Source of the DNA: Cupidesulfovibrio sp000226255
GTDB taxonomy: Bacteria > Desulfobacterota > Desulfovibrionia > Desulfovibrionales > Desulfovibrionaceae
Assembly: GCF_003402415.2 (NCBI RefSeq)
Contig: NZ_AP036014.1
Location: 1,178,001-1,242,000, forward strand
Direction of reading: 5' to 3'
DNA: 64,000 nucleotides
The notes below the pieces were generated by a model. It was not told the DNA's origin and did no database searches. It was given only the letters and a program-made list of their open reading frames with translations. Position 1 is the stretch's first letter, and the number at the start of each line of letters is the position of its first letter. This document shows positions 52,053 through 60,994 of this stretch, in pieces. The position numbers and the translations under genes are program-made.

Positions 52053-52838
52053 ATGAATGACGGCAAATGGTTTACTGCGGCATGGTGGCCGCACGGCGTG
52101 GCGGTACGCGTGCTGGCGGCGGTGGCGATTGTCGCGGCGGTGCTCTGCGCCACGCCCGTACGGGCGGCAGAGCCCGGCGCGCCCCGCGACGACGAGGCCT
52201 CCATCACCCTGCGCGAGGACGATTTCGACATCGACGTGCGCTACCCCCGATTCGGCCAGCCCGCCGTGGACGACGACCTGGCCCGCTGGGCCGCGCACAT
52301 CGTGGCCGCGTTCCGGCAGGGACTGGCCGAGCCCGAGCCCCAGCCGGTTGTCGGCGCGCCAGACCCCAACGCGCATCGCTTCGTCAACGAACTGAAGGTG
52401 ACCTACGAGGTCTCGCGGGCCTCGGCCAAGGCGGACCGGGGGGCCACGGTCTCCTTCAGCATCTGGACCTACACCGGCGGGGCGCACGGCAACCTGGACA
52501 TCATCACCCTGAGTTACGACATGGCCTCGGGCGCGCGCCTGTCGTTCGAGGACATCTTCGCCGATACCGAAGGCGCGCTGGCCCTGTTGTCCTCCCACTG
52601 TTACGAGGCGCTGGCCGAGACGCTGGGGCCCGACCGGGTGGAGGACATGCTGCGCGGCGGCACCAGCCCCGACGCGGACAACTACGCCAGCCTCGCGCTG
52701 ACGCCGGAAGGCGTGCGGGTGTATTTTCCGCCGTATCAGGTGGCCCCATGGTCGTCCGGGCCGCAGCAGGTGGACGTGCCGCTGGCGGCACTGCTGGACG
52801 CCGGGCCGAGACTGGAGCTGTGGGGCGTTTCCCGCTAG
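52053..52838 (+). CDS. Secreted DUF3298/DUF4163 (RsiV-like) protein
   Basis: Exported protein of 261 residues with a signal peptide at about 1-38 (VRVLAAVAIVAAVLCATPVR, cut near A-R-A-A). The mature part follows the RsiV-like fold: ITLREDDFDIDVRYPRFGQP and VDDDLARWAAHIVAAF in the DUF4163 half, then FSIWTYTGGAHGNLDIITLS and LTPEGVRVYFPPYQVAPWSS in the DUF3298 half. The Y-T-G-G-A-H-G motif is diagnostic. In Bacillus the family binds lysozyme; here the ligand is unknown. AGGAAG precedes ATG 52053. A terminator follows. Confidence 0.86.
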   Translation: MNDGKWFTAAWWPHGVAVRVLAAVAIVAAVLCATPVRAAEPGAPRDDEASITLREDDFDIDVRYPRFGQPAVDDDLARWAAHIVAAFRQGLAEPEPQPVVGAPDPNAHRFVNELKVTYEVSRASAKADRGATVSFSIWTYTGGAHGNLDIITLSYDMASGARLSFEDIFADTEGALALLSSHCYEALAETLGPDRVEDMLRGGTSPDADNYASLALTPEGVRVYFPPYQVAPWSSGPQQVDVPLAALLDAGPRLELWGVSR

Positions 52839-52862
52839 GCGGGAAGAAGAAACACTGCCGAA

Positions 52863-52895
52863 GGGCCGGAACGCAGCGCGCGTTCCGGCCCTTTT
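52863..52895 (+). terminator. Intrinsic terminator after the RsiV-like gene
   Basis: A 12-bp perfect stem (52863-52874 with 52880-52891) is followed by TTTT. Confidence 0.85.
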
Positions 52896-53001
52896 CACGT
52901 GTGGCTCGCGTTGTGTTGGCCGGGAGAATTCCACGGTCGGGCGGGCAGGGGCAGGGTGGCCCGGAACCGGATGTGTCAGGGCCAGAGGTGTTCGGGCCGC
53001 C

Positions 53002-53084
53002 GGGCAGGTCAGTGGAGACCGGTGATGTCGGGCAGGTCAGTGGAGATCGGGGATGTCGGGCAGGTCGGGCAGGTCGGGCAGGTC
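53002..53084. repeat. Tandem 28-base and 9-base repeats at a gene end
   Basis: Two 28-base copies start at 53002 and 53030 (two mismatches), each beginning GGGCAGGTC. Three more 9-base GGGCAGGTC units follow at 53058, 53067 and 53076. They encode the C-terminal P-D-L-P-D-L tail of the GNAT-like protein, and the first copy repeats its stop region. Confidence 0.8.
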
Positions 53085-53663
53085 GGGCCGGGTGCACAGG
53101 GTGAGCACCGCGTCGCAGACCCTGCGGCCCGCCGGGCGCGCCAACACCGCCCCGCCGGGGATCACCGCCGCGCGGCGAAAGCCCAGGCGCGCAACGAAAT
53201 CCAGTGCATGGCGGTAAGGCGCGGGGGTAAGACCCACCAGGGTGTCCAGCAAGTAGGGGGGCAGGTGCCCGGATGCCGGGGCGGCAGGCGCGGTGAGCAG
53301 GAAGCGCACCACCATGCGGCCGATCTCTGCGGCGCGGGGCAGCCCGGCCCGCAGCACGCAAAAATGGATGCGCGCCGCGCGCCCGGTGAAGCCGTCCAGC
53401 CAGCACAGGGCCAGCGGCGTTTCCGCCGCCTGTACCAGGTAGCACCAGGCCCGTTGCGGGGCCAGCAGCCCGCGCAGGTCGGCGGCGCTCTGCACGCCGC
53501 CGTCGTGGAACACCACCGGGGCCAGCCCGTCATCGCACAGGGTGCTCCATACCCGGTCCAGTTCGGCGTCGGTCACCGCAGCCGGGTGGGACGGATGGCG
53601 CGAGCGCAGCACCAGCGGGGGCAGGGGCGGCGATGCCGGATACGGGAGGGCGGGGCTAGCCAT
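53037..53663 (-). CDS. GNAT-like (DUF2824-type) phage-associated protein
   Basis: Protein of 208 residues. ARIHFCVLRAGLPRAAEIGR, then MVVRFLL, and LVGLTPAPYRHALDFVARLG with FRRAAVIPGG resemble the GNAT fold as seen in phage-encoded DUF2824 proteins (strand, amphipathic helix, then a final G-F strand). The ATG at 53663 overlaps the terminase stop by eight bases, with GGAG upstream, so the two are translationally coupled. The tail is repeated Pro-Asp-Leu from a DNA tandem repeat. Function is unknown; acetyl transfer is possible. Confidence 0.55.
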   Translation of the reverse strand: MASPALPYPASPPLPPLVLRSRHPSHPAAVTDAELDRVWSTLCDDGLAPVVFHDGGVQSAADLRGLLAPQRAWCYLVQAAETPLALCWLDGFTGRAARIHFCVLRAGLPRAAEIGRMVVRFLLTAPAAPASGHLPPYLLDTLVGLTPAPYRHALDFVARLGFRRAAVIPGGAVLARPAGRRVCDAVLTLCTRPDLPDLPDLPDIPDLH

Positions 53664-55401
53664 ACAGGGGGTACTCCATGTTTCCGGTGGCGCCGGTGGT
53701 GCCCGCGCCGTGGCGCGGGGCATCCGGTCCCGCCGGGTCCGGCCCGTCGTCCAGCGCCGGGAACTCCGCGCCAAGGTCCGGGTCCAGGATGCGGGCCAGA
53801 CAGTCCAGCATGTCGTCATGCCGCGAAACGGGAAAGGCCAGATACTCCTCGTCCACGAACTCGCGGGCCAGGTCGCGTCGTTTGCCCTCGGCATCCATGA
53901 ACGGCAGGTGATGGGGCAGCAGCATGCGGCCCTGCTCGAATTCCGGAACCAGCCTGCGGATGCGGTCCTTCTTGGGCATGGGGCCGCCCAGGGGGGTGAT
54001 GTCGAAGCGGTAGTTGCGGCGTTCCTGCTCGGCGCGCACGTGTTCGATGTCCGCCTGCATGCCGTATTTTTCGTAGCCCGTGGCCAGCGGTCGCCAGGCC
54101 CGGTGCAGCCGGAACAGCGCGGCTGCCCGGCCGGTCAGGTTCAGGCGGTCGCGCACGCCGTCCAGCAGGTAGCGGTTGCCGTCCGGGGCCAGGGCCACCA
54201 CCAGCATCACCGTGTAGTCGCTGGACTTCTTGCGTTCGCCCGCCGGGTCCACCAGCAGGTAGCGGTTGCAGTGCAGCCAGCGTTCGAGCGGGGATGCTGC
54301 GCGGGAGCCACCCCCGGCGATGGCCCCTGGCAGGCCTGATGTGCCAGACATGCCGGACATCCCAGGCAGACCGGGCGCGGAGAGCGCGTAGCGGCGCAGC
54401 CATTCGGCGCGGAAGCCTTGCGCCGTGTCGGCGGCGGGGTTCAGCAGCATCTGGCAGCCGAACACGTAAGGGCCCATCTGGCGGCGCTTTTCGGCCAGCG
54501 CCGCCGGGGAAAGCAGCACCGGGGTGCCCTCGGGCGCGCCGCCCCGCGTGGCGGGGTGGATGCGCGGCACGGCGGCCCCGCGCTCGATGATGACGCGCCA
54601 GGTGTCGTTGAAGTGGTAGCGCGTGCCGATGTAGCGGCGGCGGCCCGCGCCGCGCCCGGCGGAGGGCGCGCGGTCGGGTGTGTTGTCCCTGTTTCCGCCA
54701 GCCGCCGGGCCGTCGCTTTCGTCCGCCGGGCTCCCCTCCGCGCCGCTGGCTCCCAGGTTGAGCGAGAGCGCCCAGCATTCCGTGACCTTGGCGATCATTT
54801 CCGGGGTGGTCACCGATTCGCGGGTGACCACGTCGTCGTAGACCAGCAGGCGGAAGTGCTTGCCCGTGGGCTGGCCGTCCACCAGCCCCCACGCCTCGAC
54901 GGTGGCCTCCTTGGGGTTGCCCCGGCGGCGCACCACGATGCCCTTGTCCAGCGACCAGACCGGGGCCTGCCGCCGGGGCGCGGCCCACAGCACATCGGGG
55001 TACAGGCGCTTGAGCAGGTCGTTGCGCTCGAACTCGTGCTTGATCTGGCCCAGGAAGTCCTTGGCCACCGGACGCGAGTGGGAAAAGATGCCCACGGTGA
55101 TTTCCGGGTCGTTCAGGATGTCGCGCACGGTCTGGCCAAAGGTGATGATGGTGGATTTGTAGTGTTCGCGTGCCCACAGGTCGAGGTGGCCGTCGGGCGC
55201 GGCCTGCACCTCGCGGCAGCGCTCGAACAGCCAGTCGCGGTCCATGTCGGCGCGGCCCATGAGCCGGGTGAGCAGGTAGAACAGGTCGCGGCGGCCCAGT
55301 TCCGCCTGCACGGCGGCAAGGGCGTCCGGGCCGCGCCGGGCGGCGTCGGCCGCGAGGTCCGCGTACAGCGCGGCGGCTTCGCGCCGGGTGGTGGCCGTCA
55401 T
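53656..55401 (-). CDS. Phage terminase large subunit-like protein, isolated
   Basis: Protein of 581 residues. The ATPase half has WAREHYKSTIITFGQTVRDI (deviant P-loop), GIFSHSRPVAKDFLGQIKHE and Walker B LLVYDDVVTRESV, followed by RRYIGTRYHFND. The nuclease half has YLLVDPAGERKKSSDYTVML and VSRHDDMLDCLARILDPD with its acidic residues, the TIGR01630-type C-terminus. Two low-complexity inserts (about 265-290 and a G-M-S-G-M-S-G-T-S-G run near 365) are unusual. ATG 55401 has CGGAG five to six bases upstream. No small terminase, portal, capsid or integrase gene is near, so it is a remnant or a co-opted DNA-packaging enzyme. Confidence 0.82.
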   Translation of the reverse strand: MTATTRREAAALYADLAADAARRGPDALAAVQAELGRRDLFYLLTRLMGRADMDRDWLFERCREVQAAPDGHLDLWAREHYKSTIITFGQTVRDILNDPEITVGIFSHSRPVAKDFLGQIKHEFERNDLLKRLYPDVLWAAPRRQAPVWSLDKGIVVRRRGNPKEATVEAWGLVDGQPTGKHFRLLVYDDVVTRESVTTPEMIAKVTECWALSLNLGASGAEGSPADESDGPAAGGNRDNTPDRAPSAGRGAGRRRYIGTRYHFNDTWRVIIERGAAVPRIHPATRGGAPEGTPVLLSPAALAEKRRQMGPYVFGCQMLLNPAADTAQGFRAEWLRRYALSAPGLPGMSGMSGTSGLPGAIAGGGSRAASPLERWLHCNRYLLVDPAGERKKSSDYTVMLVVALAPDGNRYLLDGVRDRLNLTGRAAALFRLHRAWRPLATGYEKYGMQADIEHVRAEQERRNYRFDITPLGGPMPKKDRIRRLVPEFEQGRMLLPHHLPFMDAEGKRRDLAREFVDEEYLAFPVSRHDDMLDCLARILDPDLGAEFPALDDGPDPAGPDAPRHGAGTTGATGNMEYPLYG

Positions 55402-55984
55402 GGGGACTCCGGTGGTTGGAAGGTTGATCGCGGTGCGAAACGCGCGCCACCCTACACCGGGAATACGGGGGCGATGCGGCCGCACGGGGGGCGCGGCGGG
55501 GTGGCAGGGGCGTCCGAAGGGGGTGCGGGCGCGGCGTGCGTCACGCGGAACCGGGGAACGCAGGCATGGGAGGGGGGCGATGGGGGGGGGGCAGGGCGAC
55601 AGGGGAACAGGGCGGCGCTTTCGCCATGCGCCCCCGTCCGGAGAGGGGGGCTGTGCGCGGCCGCACGCAGTGGGGCGGCCCGCGCGTGTCGCGTCAGAAG
55701 GGGCGCACGCGTTTTTTCAGGCTGCCCGCACAGGATCTTTCGGGCAGGCTGCCCGCGTCCAGCCTGCCCGCGCGTGCACTTTTCCATCCCCCACCAAGGG
55801 CCATGCCGCGCCGGAATCGGGTTTCGGTTGTCTTGTCGCAACCGCCATGTCTTGTAATCGCCATGCAAGTCTGCTAGGCAAGTCTAGAAAATTTCACGAG
55901 TGCCGTGCGCGCGCGGCGCACGCCGGGCCCGGCGCACAGCGTTCGCCGGGACGACGGCGACGACCCCCCAAGAAGGAGGAACAC
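55402..55984. promoter_or_regulatory. Divergent region between terminase and PA2779-type genes
   Basis: No gene is seen. A hairpin CGGGCAGGCTG/CAGCCTGCCCG lies at 55741-55770. The AT-richer 55845-55900 stretch carries a direct repeat (GCAAGTCT at 55865 and 55879) and is the likely promoter of the secreted-protein module. Confidence 0.4.
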
Positions 55985-56383
55985 ATGTACATGCTTCTGA
56001 ACTGGCGCGCCCTGCGCCACATCGCCATGGTCATGGTGGCCGTCATGGGCCTGCTCAGCTTCGTGCCCCGTGTGGAGGCCGCCTTTGTTCCCAACGCGGG
56101 CATCGTGGCTGGCGAACAGCGCACCGGTGACCTGGGCACCGTGCAGAAGGCCCTGGAAAACAAGATGGTTTCCGAACGCCTGCAAGCCCTTGGCTACTCC
56201 TCGGCCGAAGTGGAACAGCGCCTGTCCATGCTGTCCGACGCCGAACTGCACGACCTGGCCAAGAAGATCGACAACCTGACCCACGGCGGCGACGGCTTCG
56301 GCTTCGTCATCGCCATCCTGGTGGTCATCCTGCTGGTGGTGCTGATCCTGCACTTCGCCGACCGCCGCGTGGTGGTCCAGTAA
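55985..56383 (+). CDS. PA2779 family secreted/membrane protein
   Basis: Protein of 132 residues: signal segment at 10-33 (RHIAMVMVAVMGLLSFVPRV, then E-A-A), a helical middle (VSERLQALGYSSAEVEQRLS, then MLSDAELHDLAKKIDNLTHG), a C-terminal membrane span (FVIAILVVILLVVLILHF) and a basic end. This is the pattern of the PA2779 family, which has no known activity. GGAGG precedes ATG 55985. It leads a three-gene run with the cysteine-peptidase and TPR lipoproteins, the usual neighbours of the family. Confidence 0.85.
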   Translation: MYMLLNWRALRHIAMVMVAVMGLLSFVPRVEAAFVPNAGIVAGEQRTGDLGTVQKALENKMVSERLQALGYSSAEVEQRLSMLSDAELHDLAKKIDNLTHGGDGFGFVIAILVVILLVVLILHFADRRVVVQ

Positions 56384-56469
56384 CTTCCCGGCCATGCTTG
56401 CCCCTGCCGCGCCGGGCCGTGCCCTGTCCTGACTGGGCCGGTCCGGCGCGCGGGGGTGTCTTTTCCGCC

Positions 56470-57150
56470 ATGCTCATGCCGCATCCGTCTTCGCGCCGGG
56501 CGGGCCGCACGGCCTCCCCGGTTCCCATGTCCCGCCCGCCCCGCCTGCCCCGCCTGCTCCATCCGGCCGGGCAGCCCGCCCTGCGGGGGCAGGCCCCGCG
56601 CGTGCTGCTTGCCCTGCTGTTCGCCGTGGCCCTGGCGGTCACGGGCTGCGTGCGCGGCCCCGGCACCCTCGCGCCGGACCCCACCCGTCCGGCAGCCGAA
56701 CGCATCATCCCCGACGTGCCCTTCTTCGCGCAGGAACAGTACCAGTGCGGCCCCGCCTCGCTGGCCGGGGTGCTGCGCCACCTTGGGCTGGACGGTTCGC
56801 AGGCCACGCCCGAGGGCATCGCCGAAACCATTTTCCGCCCCGGCATGCACGGCACCCTTTCGCTGGACCTTGCCCTGTACCCGCGCACGCTGGGCCTTGC
56901 CAGCCGCTGGTACGACGGCTCGGTGGCCGACCTGATGGCCGCCGTGGATTCCGGCCAGCCGCGCATCGTCATGGTGGACCACGGCTACGGGCTGGTGAGC
57001 TCCTACCATTTCATGGTGGTGGTGGGCTACGCGCCCGACGCGGTCATCGTGAACTCCGACCGTACCCCCCTGCAACGGCTGCCGTGGGCGTCGTTTCTGC
57101 GCACGTGGGACCGTACCGACCGCTGGACGCTGGAGGTCCGGCGGCAGTGA
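56470..57150 (+). CDS. PA2778-type C39-like cysteine peptidase, lipoprotein
   Basis: Papain-fold peptidase of about 226 residues. The signal ends in lipobox V-T-G-C (LALLFAVALAVTGC). Active-site Cys is in QEQYQCGPASLAGVLRHLGL, His in SSYHFMVVVGYAPD and Asp/Asn in AVIVNSDRTPLQRL. These are the three C39-like motifs, but no transporter domain is attached, so it acts as a periplasmic, membrane-tethered enzyme. The start is uncertain (ATG 56470 or 56527; neither has a strong ribosome site). The 87 bases after the PA2779-like stop contain no terminator, so the genes are co-transcribed. Substrate unknown. Confidence 0.82.
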   Translation: MLMPHPSSRRAGRTASPVPMSRPPRLPRLLHPAGQPALRGQAPRVLLALLFAVALAVTGCVRGPGTLAPDPTRPAAERIIPDVPFFAQEQYQCGPASLAGVLRHLGLDGSQATPEGIAETIFRPGMHGTLSLDLALYPRTLGLASRWYDGSVADLMAAVDSGQPRIVMVDHGYGLVSSYHFMVVVGYAPDAVIVNSDRTPLQRLPWASFLRTWDRTDRWTLEVRRQ

Positions 57151-57203
57151 CGGGACCCCGCGCCAACGCCCGCCCTTTAGCCAGAACCGTCACGGGAGGC
57201 CCC

Positions 57204-57773
57204 ATGCCGAACGCCATGCCGTCCGCTTCCGCCCCGATTTCCGTTCCCGTTTCTGCCCCGGCCGCTGCCCGCGTTTCGGCTTCGGCCCCTTCCCGCCTGG
57301 CGGCCTGTCGCCGTTCCGCGCGCATCGCGTGGAGCGGAGCGCTGCTGTGCCTGCTGCTGGCCGGGTGCGCCCTGCCGCGCATCGGCGTCTACGCGGACCC
57401 CTTGTCCGGCCAGGAACACCTGGACCTCGGCAAGGCCTACGAGGAAAAGGGCGAGCTGGACCTGGCCCGGCGCGAATACGCCGAGGCCGTGCGCGACGAC
57501 GTACCCCAGGCGCATCTGTTCCTGGCCAACGTGCTGTTCCAGAAGGGTGAACTGGAAGAGGCCGAGCGCCACTACCGCAGCGCGGTGCGCCTGCTGCCCG
57601 AGGCGGAATCCGCCCCGGCGCGCAACAATCTGGCCTGGCTGCTGCTGACGCGCGGCGGGCAACTGGACGAGGCCGAGCGCCTGGCCGAAGAAGCCGTGCG
57701 CCTGGCCGACGACGCCCACCGCTCCAGCTACGAGGACACCTTGCGCCAGATCAGGGCCGCGCGGAACAAGTAG
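57204..57773 (+). CDS. TPR lipoprotein of the PA2778/PA2779 module
   Basis: Protein of 189 residues. Lipobox L-A-G-C at about residue 54 (IAWSGALLCLLLAGCALPRI) follows an unusually long Ser/Ala/Pro-rich N-terminus, so the real start may be further in. The mature part holds three TPR units: HLDLGKAYEEKGELDLARRE, AHLFLANVLFQKGELEEAER and NNLAWLLLTRGGQLDEAERL. It probably scaffolds the cysteine peptidase in the periplasm. ATG 57204 has GGGAGG five bases upstream. Third gene of the run. Confidence 0.8.
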   Translation: MPNAMPSASAPISVPVSAPAAARVSASAPSRLAACRRSARIAWSGALLCLLLAGCALPRIGVYADPLSGQEHLDLGKAYEEKGELDLARREYAEAVRDDVPQAHLFLANVLFQKGELEEAERHYRSAVRLLPEAESAPARNNLAWLLLTRGGQLDEAERLAEEAVRLADDAHRSSYEDTLRQIRAARNK

Positions 57774-58116
57774 CGCGCGCGGCCCCCCCTACGGCCGCCC
57801 ATTCGCCGTCGCGGGCGGCCGCGTTCGTCGACCATCCTTCGTTCGATCCATCCGGGTGACTCGCCGCCCTCGGCAGGAAACGACGAGTCGGGCGCGTGTT
57901 GGCGTGACGGATGCCCGCTGCCCGCCCCGCCTTTTCGTCGTTGTCCGCCTTCGGGCCGCGCCACCCTCCGGCCTCGCGGCGTCTCCGCCATCGTTTCGCC
58001 ATCCCTCCGCCGTCTTCCACGCTTTCGGCCGATTTTTTCGCCAAGGCGTCGGGCCGGGCTTTTCCGCGTGCGTTTCATCTGGCAAGATGGCGACATCGGA
58101 CACGCATGGAGGCCGC
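57774..58116. other. Intergenic stretch before the double-Cache kinase
   Basis: These 343 bases are GC-rich with no protein-like frame carrying a ribosome site, and no clear terminator or promoter was recognised. Confidence 0.3.
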
Positions 58117-60978
58117 ATGACGGGTTTCGGCATTCGGGGAAAGCTGCTCGCCAGCTACATGCTGGTGTTCCTCGTGCTGTTGCTGTGCGGCGGCGCGGGC
58201 GCGTACGTATACGCCCGCCGGGCCGTGGAGCAGGCCGTGGAAGAGCGCCTGCACGCCGCCACCCAGTCCATCCTCGGCACCGTGCGCGTGGGGGCCGACC
58301 TTGCCGTGCGCAACTATCTGCGCGCCGCGTCCGAAAAGGCCCGCGACGTGGTGGTGCTGGAGTACGAGCGGTACCGCTCCGGGGCCATCACCGAGGCGCA
58401 GGCCAAGGCCAACGCCGCCGCCATCCTGCTGCGCATGGGCATCGGCCGATCCGGCTACATCTACTGCCTTACCTCCAACGCCATCCTGGCCGTGCACCCC
58501 GTGGCCTCGCTGCTGGGACGCGATCTGTCCGAGTTCGCGTTCGTGCGGGACCAGTCGCGCCTGCGCGAAGGGTTCCTGCAGTATGAGTGGCGCAACCCCG
58601 GAGAAACCCACGCCCGTCCCAAGGCGCTGCACATGACCTGGTTCCAGCCGTGGGACTGGATCATCTCCGCCTCGGCCTACCGGGAGGAATTCCGCAACCT
58701 GCTCGATGTGGGCATGCTGCGCGAGGCCGTGCTTTCGCACAGGGTGGGCGAAACCGGCTATGCCTACATCATGACCGGCGGGGGCGAACTTCTGGTGCAC
58801 CCGCTGATGGAGCCGGGCGACATCGCCGACTCGCGCGACGACACTGGCCGCCGGTTCATCCGCGAGATGCTGCAAAAGCGCTCCGGCCGCATCGTCTATT
58901 CGTGGCGCAACCCCGGCGAGGCGGGCTACCGCGAGAAGATCGTGGTCTACGCCTACCTCGCGGACTACGACTGGATCGTGGCTGCCTCGGGCTACACCGA
59001 CGAGATCTACGCCCCCCTCGAACACATGCGCCGCCTGGCCGTGTTGTGGCTGCTGGCCGCCACGGGGGTGGTGGCGCTGGCCAGCCTGTACGCCAGCGCG
59101 GGCATCACCGGCCCCCTGCGGCGGCTGACCGAGCGGGTGCGGGCGGGTGCGGGCGGCGACCTTTCCGTGCGCGTGGTGCCGGAAACGCATGACGAAATCG
59201 GCGACCTGGCCAATTATTTCAACAGGCTGATGGGCAATCTGGAAGGGCACAGCCTGCGCATGGGCCAACTGGTGGAGGCGCGCACGGCGGAACTCACCCG
59301 CCTGAACGCCGACTACCTGAACGAGCTTGAGCGTCGCTCCGCCACGGAAGAAGAAGCCCGCAGCCGCCTGGCCTTCCTGCGCGCGTTGATGAACGCCATT
59401 CCCAGCCCCCTGTATTACCGCGATTTCACCGGCCGCTTCGTGGACTGCAACGACAGCTTCGCGCGGATGGTACTGGGCAGCGCGCGAGAAGACGTGCGCG
59501 GCCGCCCGCCGGGCGATTTTCCCGACGTGTACCCCCCCGACATGGCCGCCGCCGTGCTGCGCGACGACGACGAACTGCGCCAGCGGGGCGGCACGCGCTC
59601 CAGCGAGTTGCCCATCCGCTGCGCGGATGGCGTGGTCCGCTACTTTGGCGTGGTCAAAAGCGTGTTCGCTGGTGCGTTGGCGGGTGAGGGCGGCATCATC
59701 GGCGTGTTCATCGACCTTACGGCGCGTCGCCGCGCCGAGGAGGCTCGCCGCCTGCTGGAACAGGCCGTGGAAAATTCCGCCGGGGCCATGCTGATTCTGG
59801 ATGGAGACGGTTCCATCCGCTACGCCAACCCGGCCTTCGCCGTCATTACCGGCTGGCCGCGCGCCGATGCCCTGGACCGCCGTCTGGCGGACCTGGGCGC
59901 GGCTGCCGGTGCGGGGAGCGGCGGCTACGGGGAGGGAGGTGCGGGGTTCGCCGCGTTGCTGTCGGCCCGGGAACGCGGCGAGGCCTGGAACGGCCGCGCC
60001 GTGCTGCGGCGGGGCGACGGCACGCCCTTCGACGCGGAATGCCGCCTTGCCCCCCTGCGCGACGGCGCGGGCGTGGTGGCCCACTTCGTGTGCACCATCG
60101 AGGACGTCAGCGAACGCCTGCTATTGCAGGCCCAACTGCTGCAGGCCCAGAAGCTGGAGTCCATCGGGCAGTTGGCCTCGGGCATCGCACACGAGATCAA
60201 CACCCCCATCCAGTTCGTGGGCGACAATGCGCGTTTTCTGGACACGGCCGCCACGGCGCTGGACGCGGCCATCGCCGGGTATGACGCATTGTTGCGCCGG
60301 GCCGCGTCCGGCCCGGAATGCGCCGCAGGCGGGATACTGCTGGACGAGGCGGCCCGCCTGCGCGAGCAGCACGACGTGGATTTCGTGCTTGCCGAACTGC
60401 CCTCCGCCGTGCGCCAGGTGCAGGAGGGGGTGGAGCGCGTTTCCGGCATCGTGCGGGCCCTGCGCGAATTCTCGCATCCCGACGCCGGGGGCAAGACGCC
60501 GGTGGACATCAACGCCGGGCTGGCCAACACGGTTACGGTGTGCCGCAATGAATGGAAGTACGTGGCCGACGTGCGGATGGACCTTGCGCCCGACCTGCCC
60601 ATGGTGCAGGGGCATGCGGGCGACCTGAACCAGGTGTTCATGAACCTGCTGGTCAACGCGGCCCACGCCGTGGGCGACAGGCTGCGCGACCAGGGCGCGG
60701 AGCCGGACGAGCGGGGCGTCATCACCGTTTCCAGCCGCATGGCGGACGGCGCGGTGGTGGTTGCCGTGCGCGACGACGGCACCGGCATCGCGCCCGACGT
60801 GCTGCCCCGCATCTTCGACCCCTTCTTCACCACCAAGGAGGTGGGGCGGGGCACGGGCCAGGGGCTGGCCATTGCCCGTGACCTGGTGGTGAACAAGCAC
60901 GGGGGGCGCCTGGAGGTGGATAGCGAACCCGGCAGGGGCACGCTGTTCACCGTGCATCTGCCCGTGGAGGCCCCATGA
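58117..60978 (+). CDS. Double-Cache membrane sensor histidine kinase
   Basis: Membrane kinase of 953 residues. TM1 is at 11-33. Two consecutive Cache modules are in the periplasm (about 35-190 with GYIYCLTSNAILAVHP, and 200-300 with GYAYIMTGGGELLVHP); each ends in a W-R-N-P-G-E then D-W-I element, so they arose by duplication. TM2 is at about 307-328, HAMP to 385, and two PAS domains at 415-540 and 548-665. HisKA has SGIAHEINTPIQFVGDN (His 692). HATPase has LVNAAHAVGDR, DDGTGIAPDVLPRIFDPFFT and GTGQGLAIARD. There is no receiver. ATG 58117 has GGAGG upstream. A solute-binding protein gene follows 16 bases later. Confidence 0.9.
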   Translation: MTGFGIRGKLLASYMLVFLVLLLCGGAGAYVYARRAVEQAVEERLHAATQSILGTVRVGADLAVRNYLRAASEKARDVVVLEYERYRSGAITEAQAKANAAAILLRMGIGRSGYIYCLTSNAILAVHPVASLLGRDLSEFAFVRDQSRLREGFLQYEWRNPGETHARPKALHMTWFQPWDWIISASAYREEFRNLLDVGMLREAVLSHRVGETGYAYIMTGGGELLVHPLMEPGDIADSRDDTGRRFIREMLQKRSGRIVYSWRNPGEAGYREKIVVYAYLADYDWIVAASGYTDEIYAPLEHMRRLAVLWLLAATGVVALASLYASAGITGPLRRLTERVRAGAGGDLSVRVVPETHDEIGDLANYFNRLMGNLEGHSLRMGQLVEARTAELTRLNADYLNELERRSATEEEARSRLAFLRALMNAIPSPLYYRDFTGRFVDCNDSFARMVLGSAREDVRGRPPGDFPDVYPPDMAAAVLRDDDELRQRGGTRSSELPIRCADGVVRYFGVVKSVFAGALAGEGGIIGVFIDLTARRRAEEARRLLEQAVENSAGAMLILDGDGSIRYANPAFAVITGWPRADALDRRLADLGAAAGAGSGGYGEGGAGFAALLSARERGEAWNGRAVLRRGDGTPFDAECRLAPLRDGAGVVAHFVCTIEDVSERLLLQAQLLQAQKLESIGQLASGIAHEINTPIQFVGDNARFLDTAATALDAAIAGYDALLRRAASGPECAAGGILLDEAARLREQHDVDFVLAELPSAVRQVQEGVERVSGIVRALREFSHPDAGGKTPVDINAGLANTVTVCRNEWKYVADVRMDLAPDLPMVQGHAGDLNQVFMNLLVNAAHAVGDRLRDQGAEPDERGVITVSSRMADGAVVVAVRDDGTGIAPDVLPRIFDPFFTTKEVGRGTGQGLAIARDLVVNKHGGRLEVDSEPGRGTLFTVHLPVEAP

Positions 60979-60994
60979 AGGCGGCGGGACGGTC

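Noticed and set aside
53002..53084. Regular repeats that might be taken for a CRISPR array.
   Set aside because: The units are contiguous without spacers and encode a P-D-L tail. No cas gene is present.
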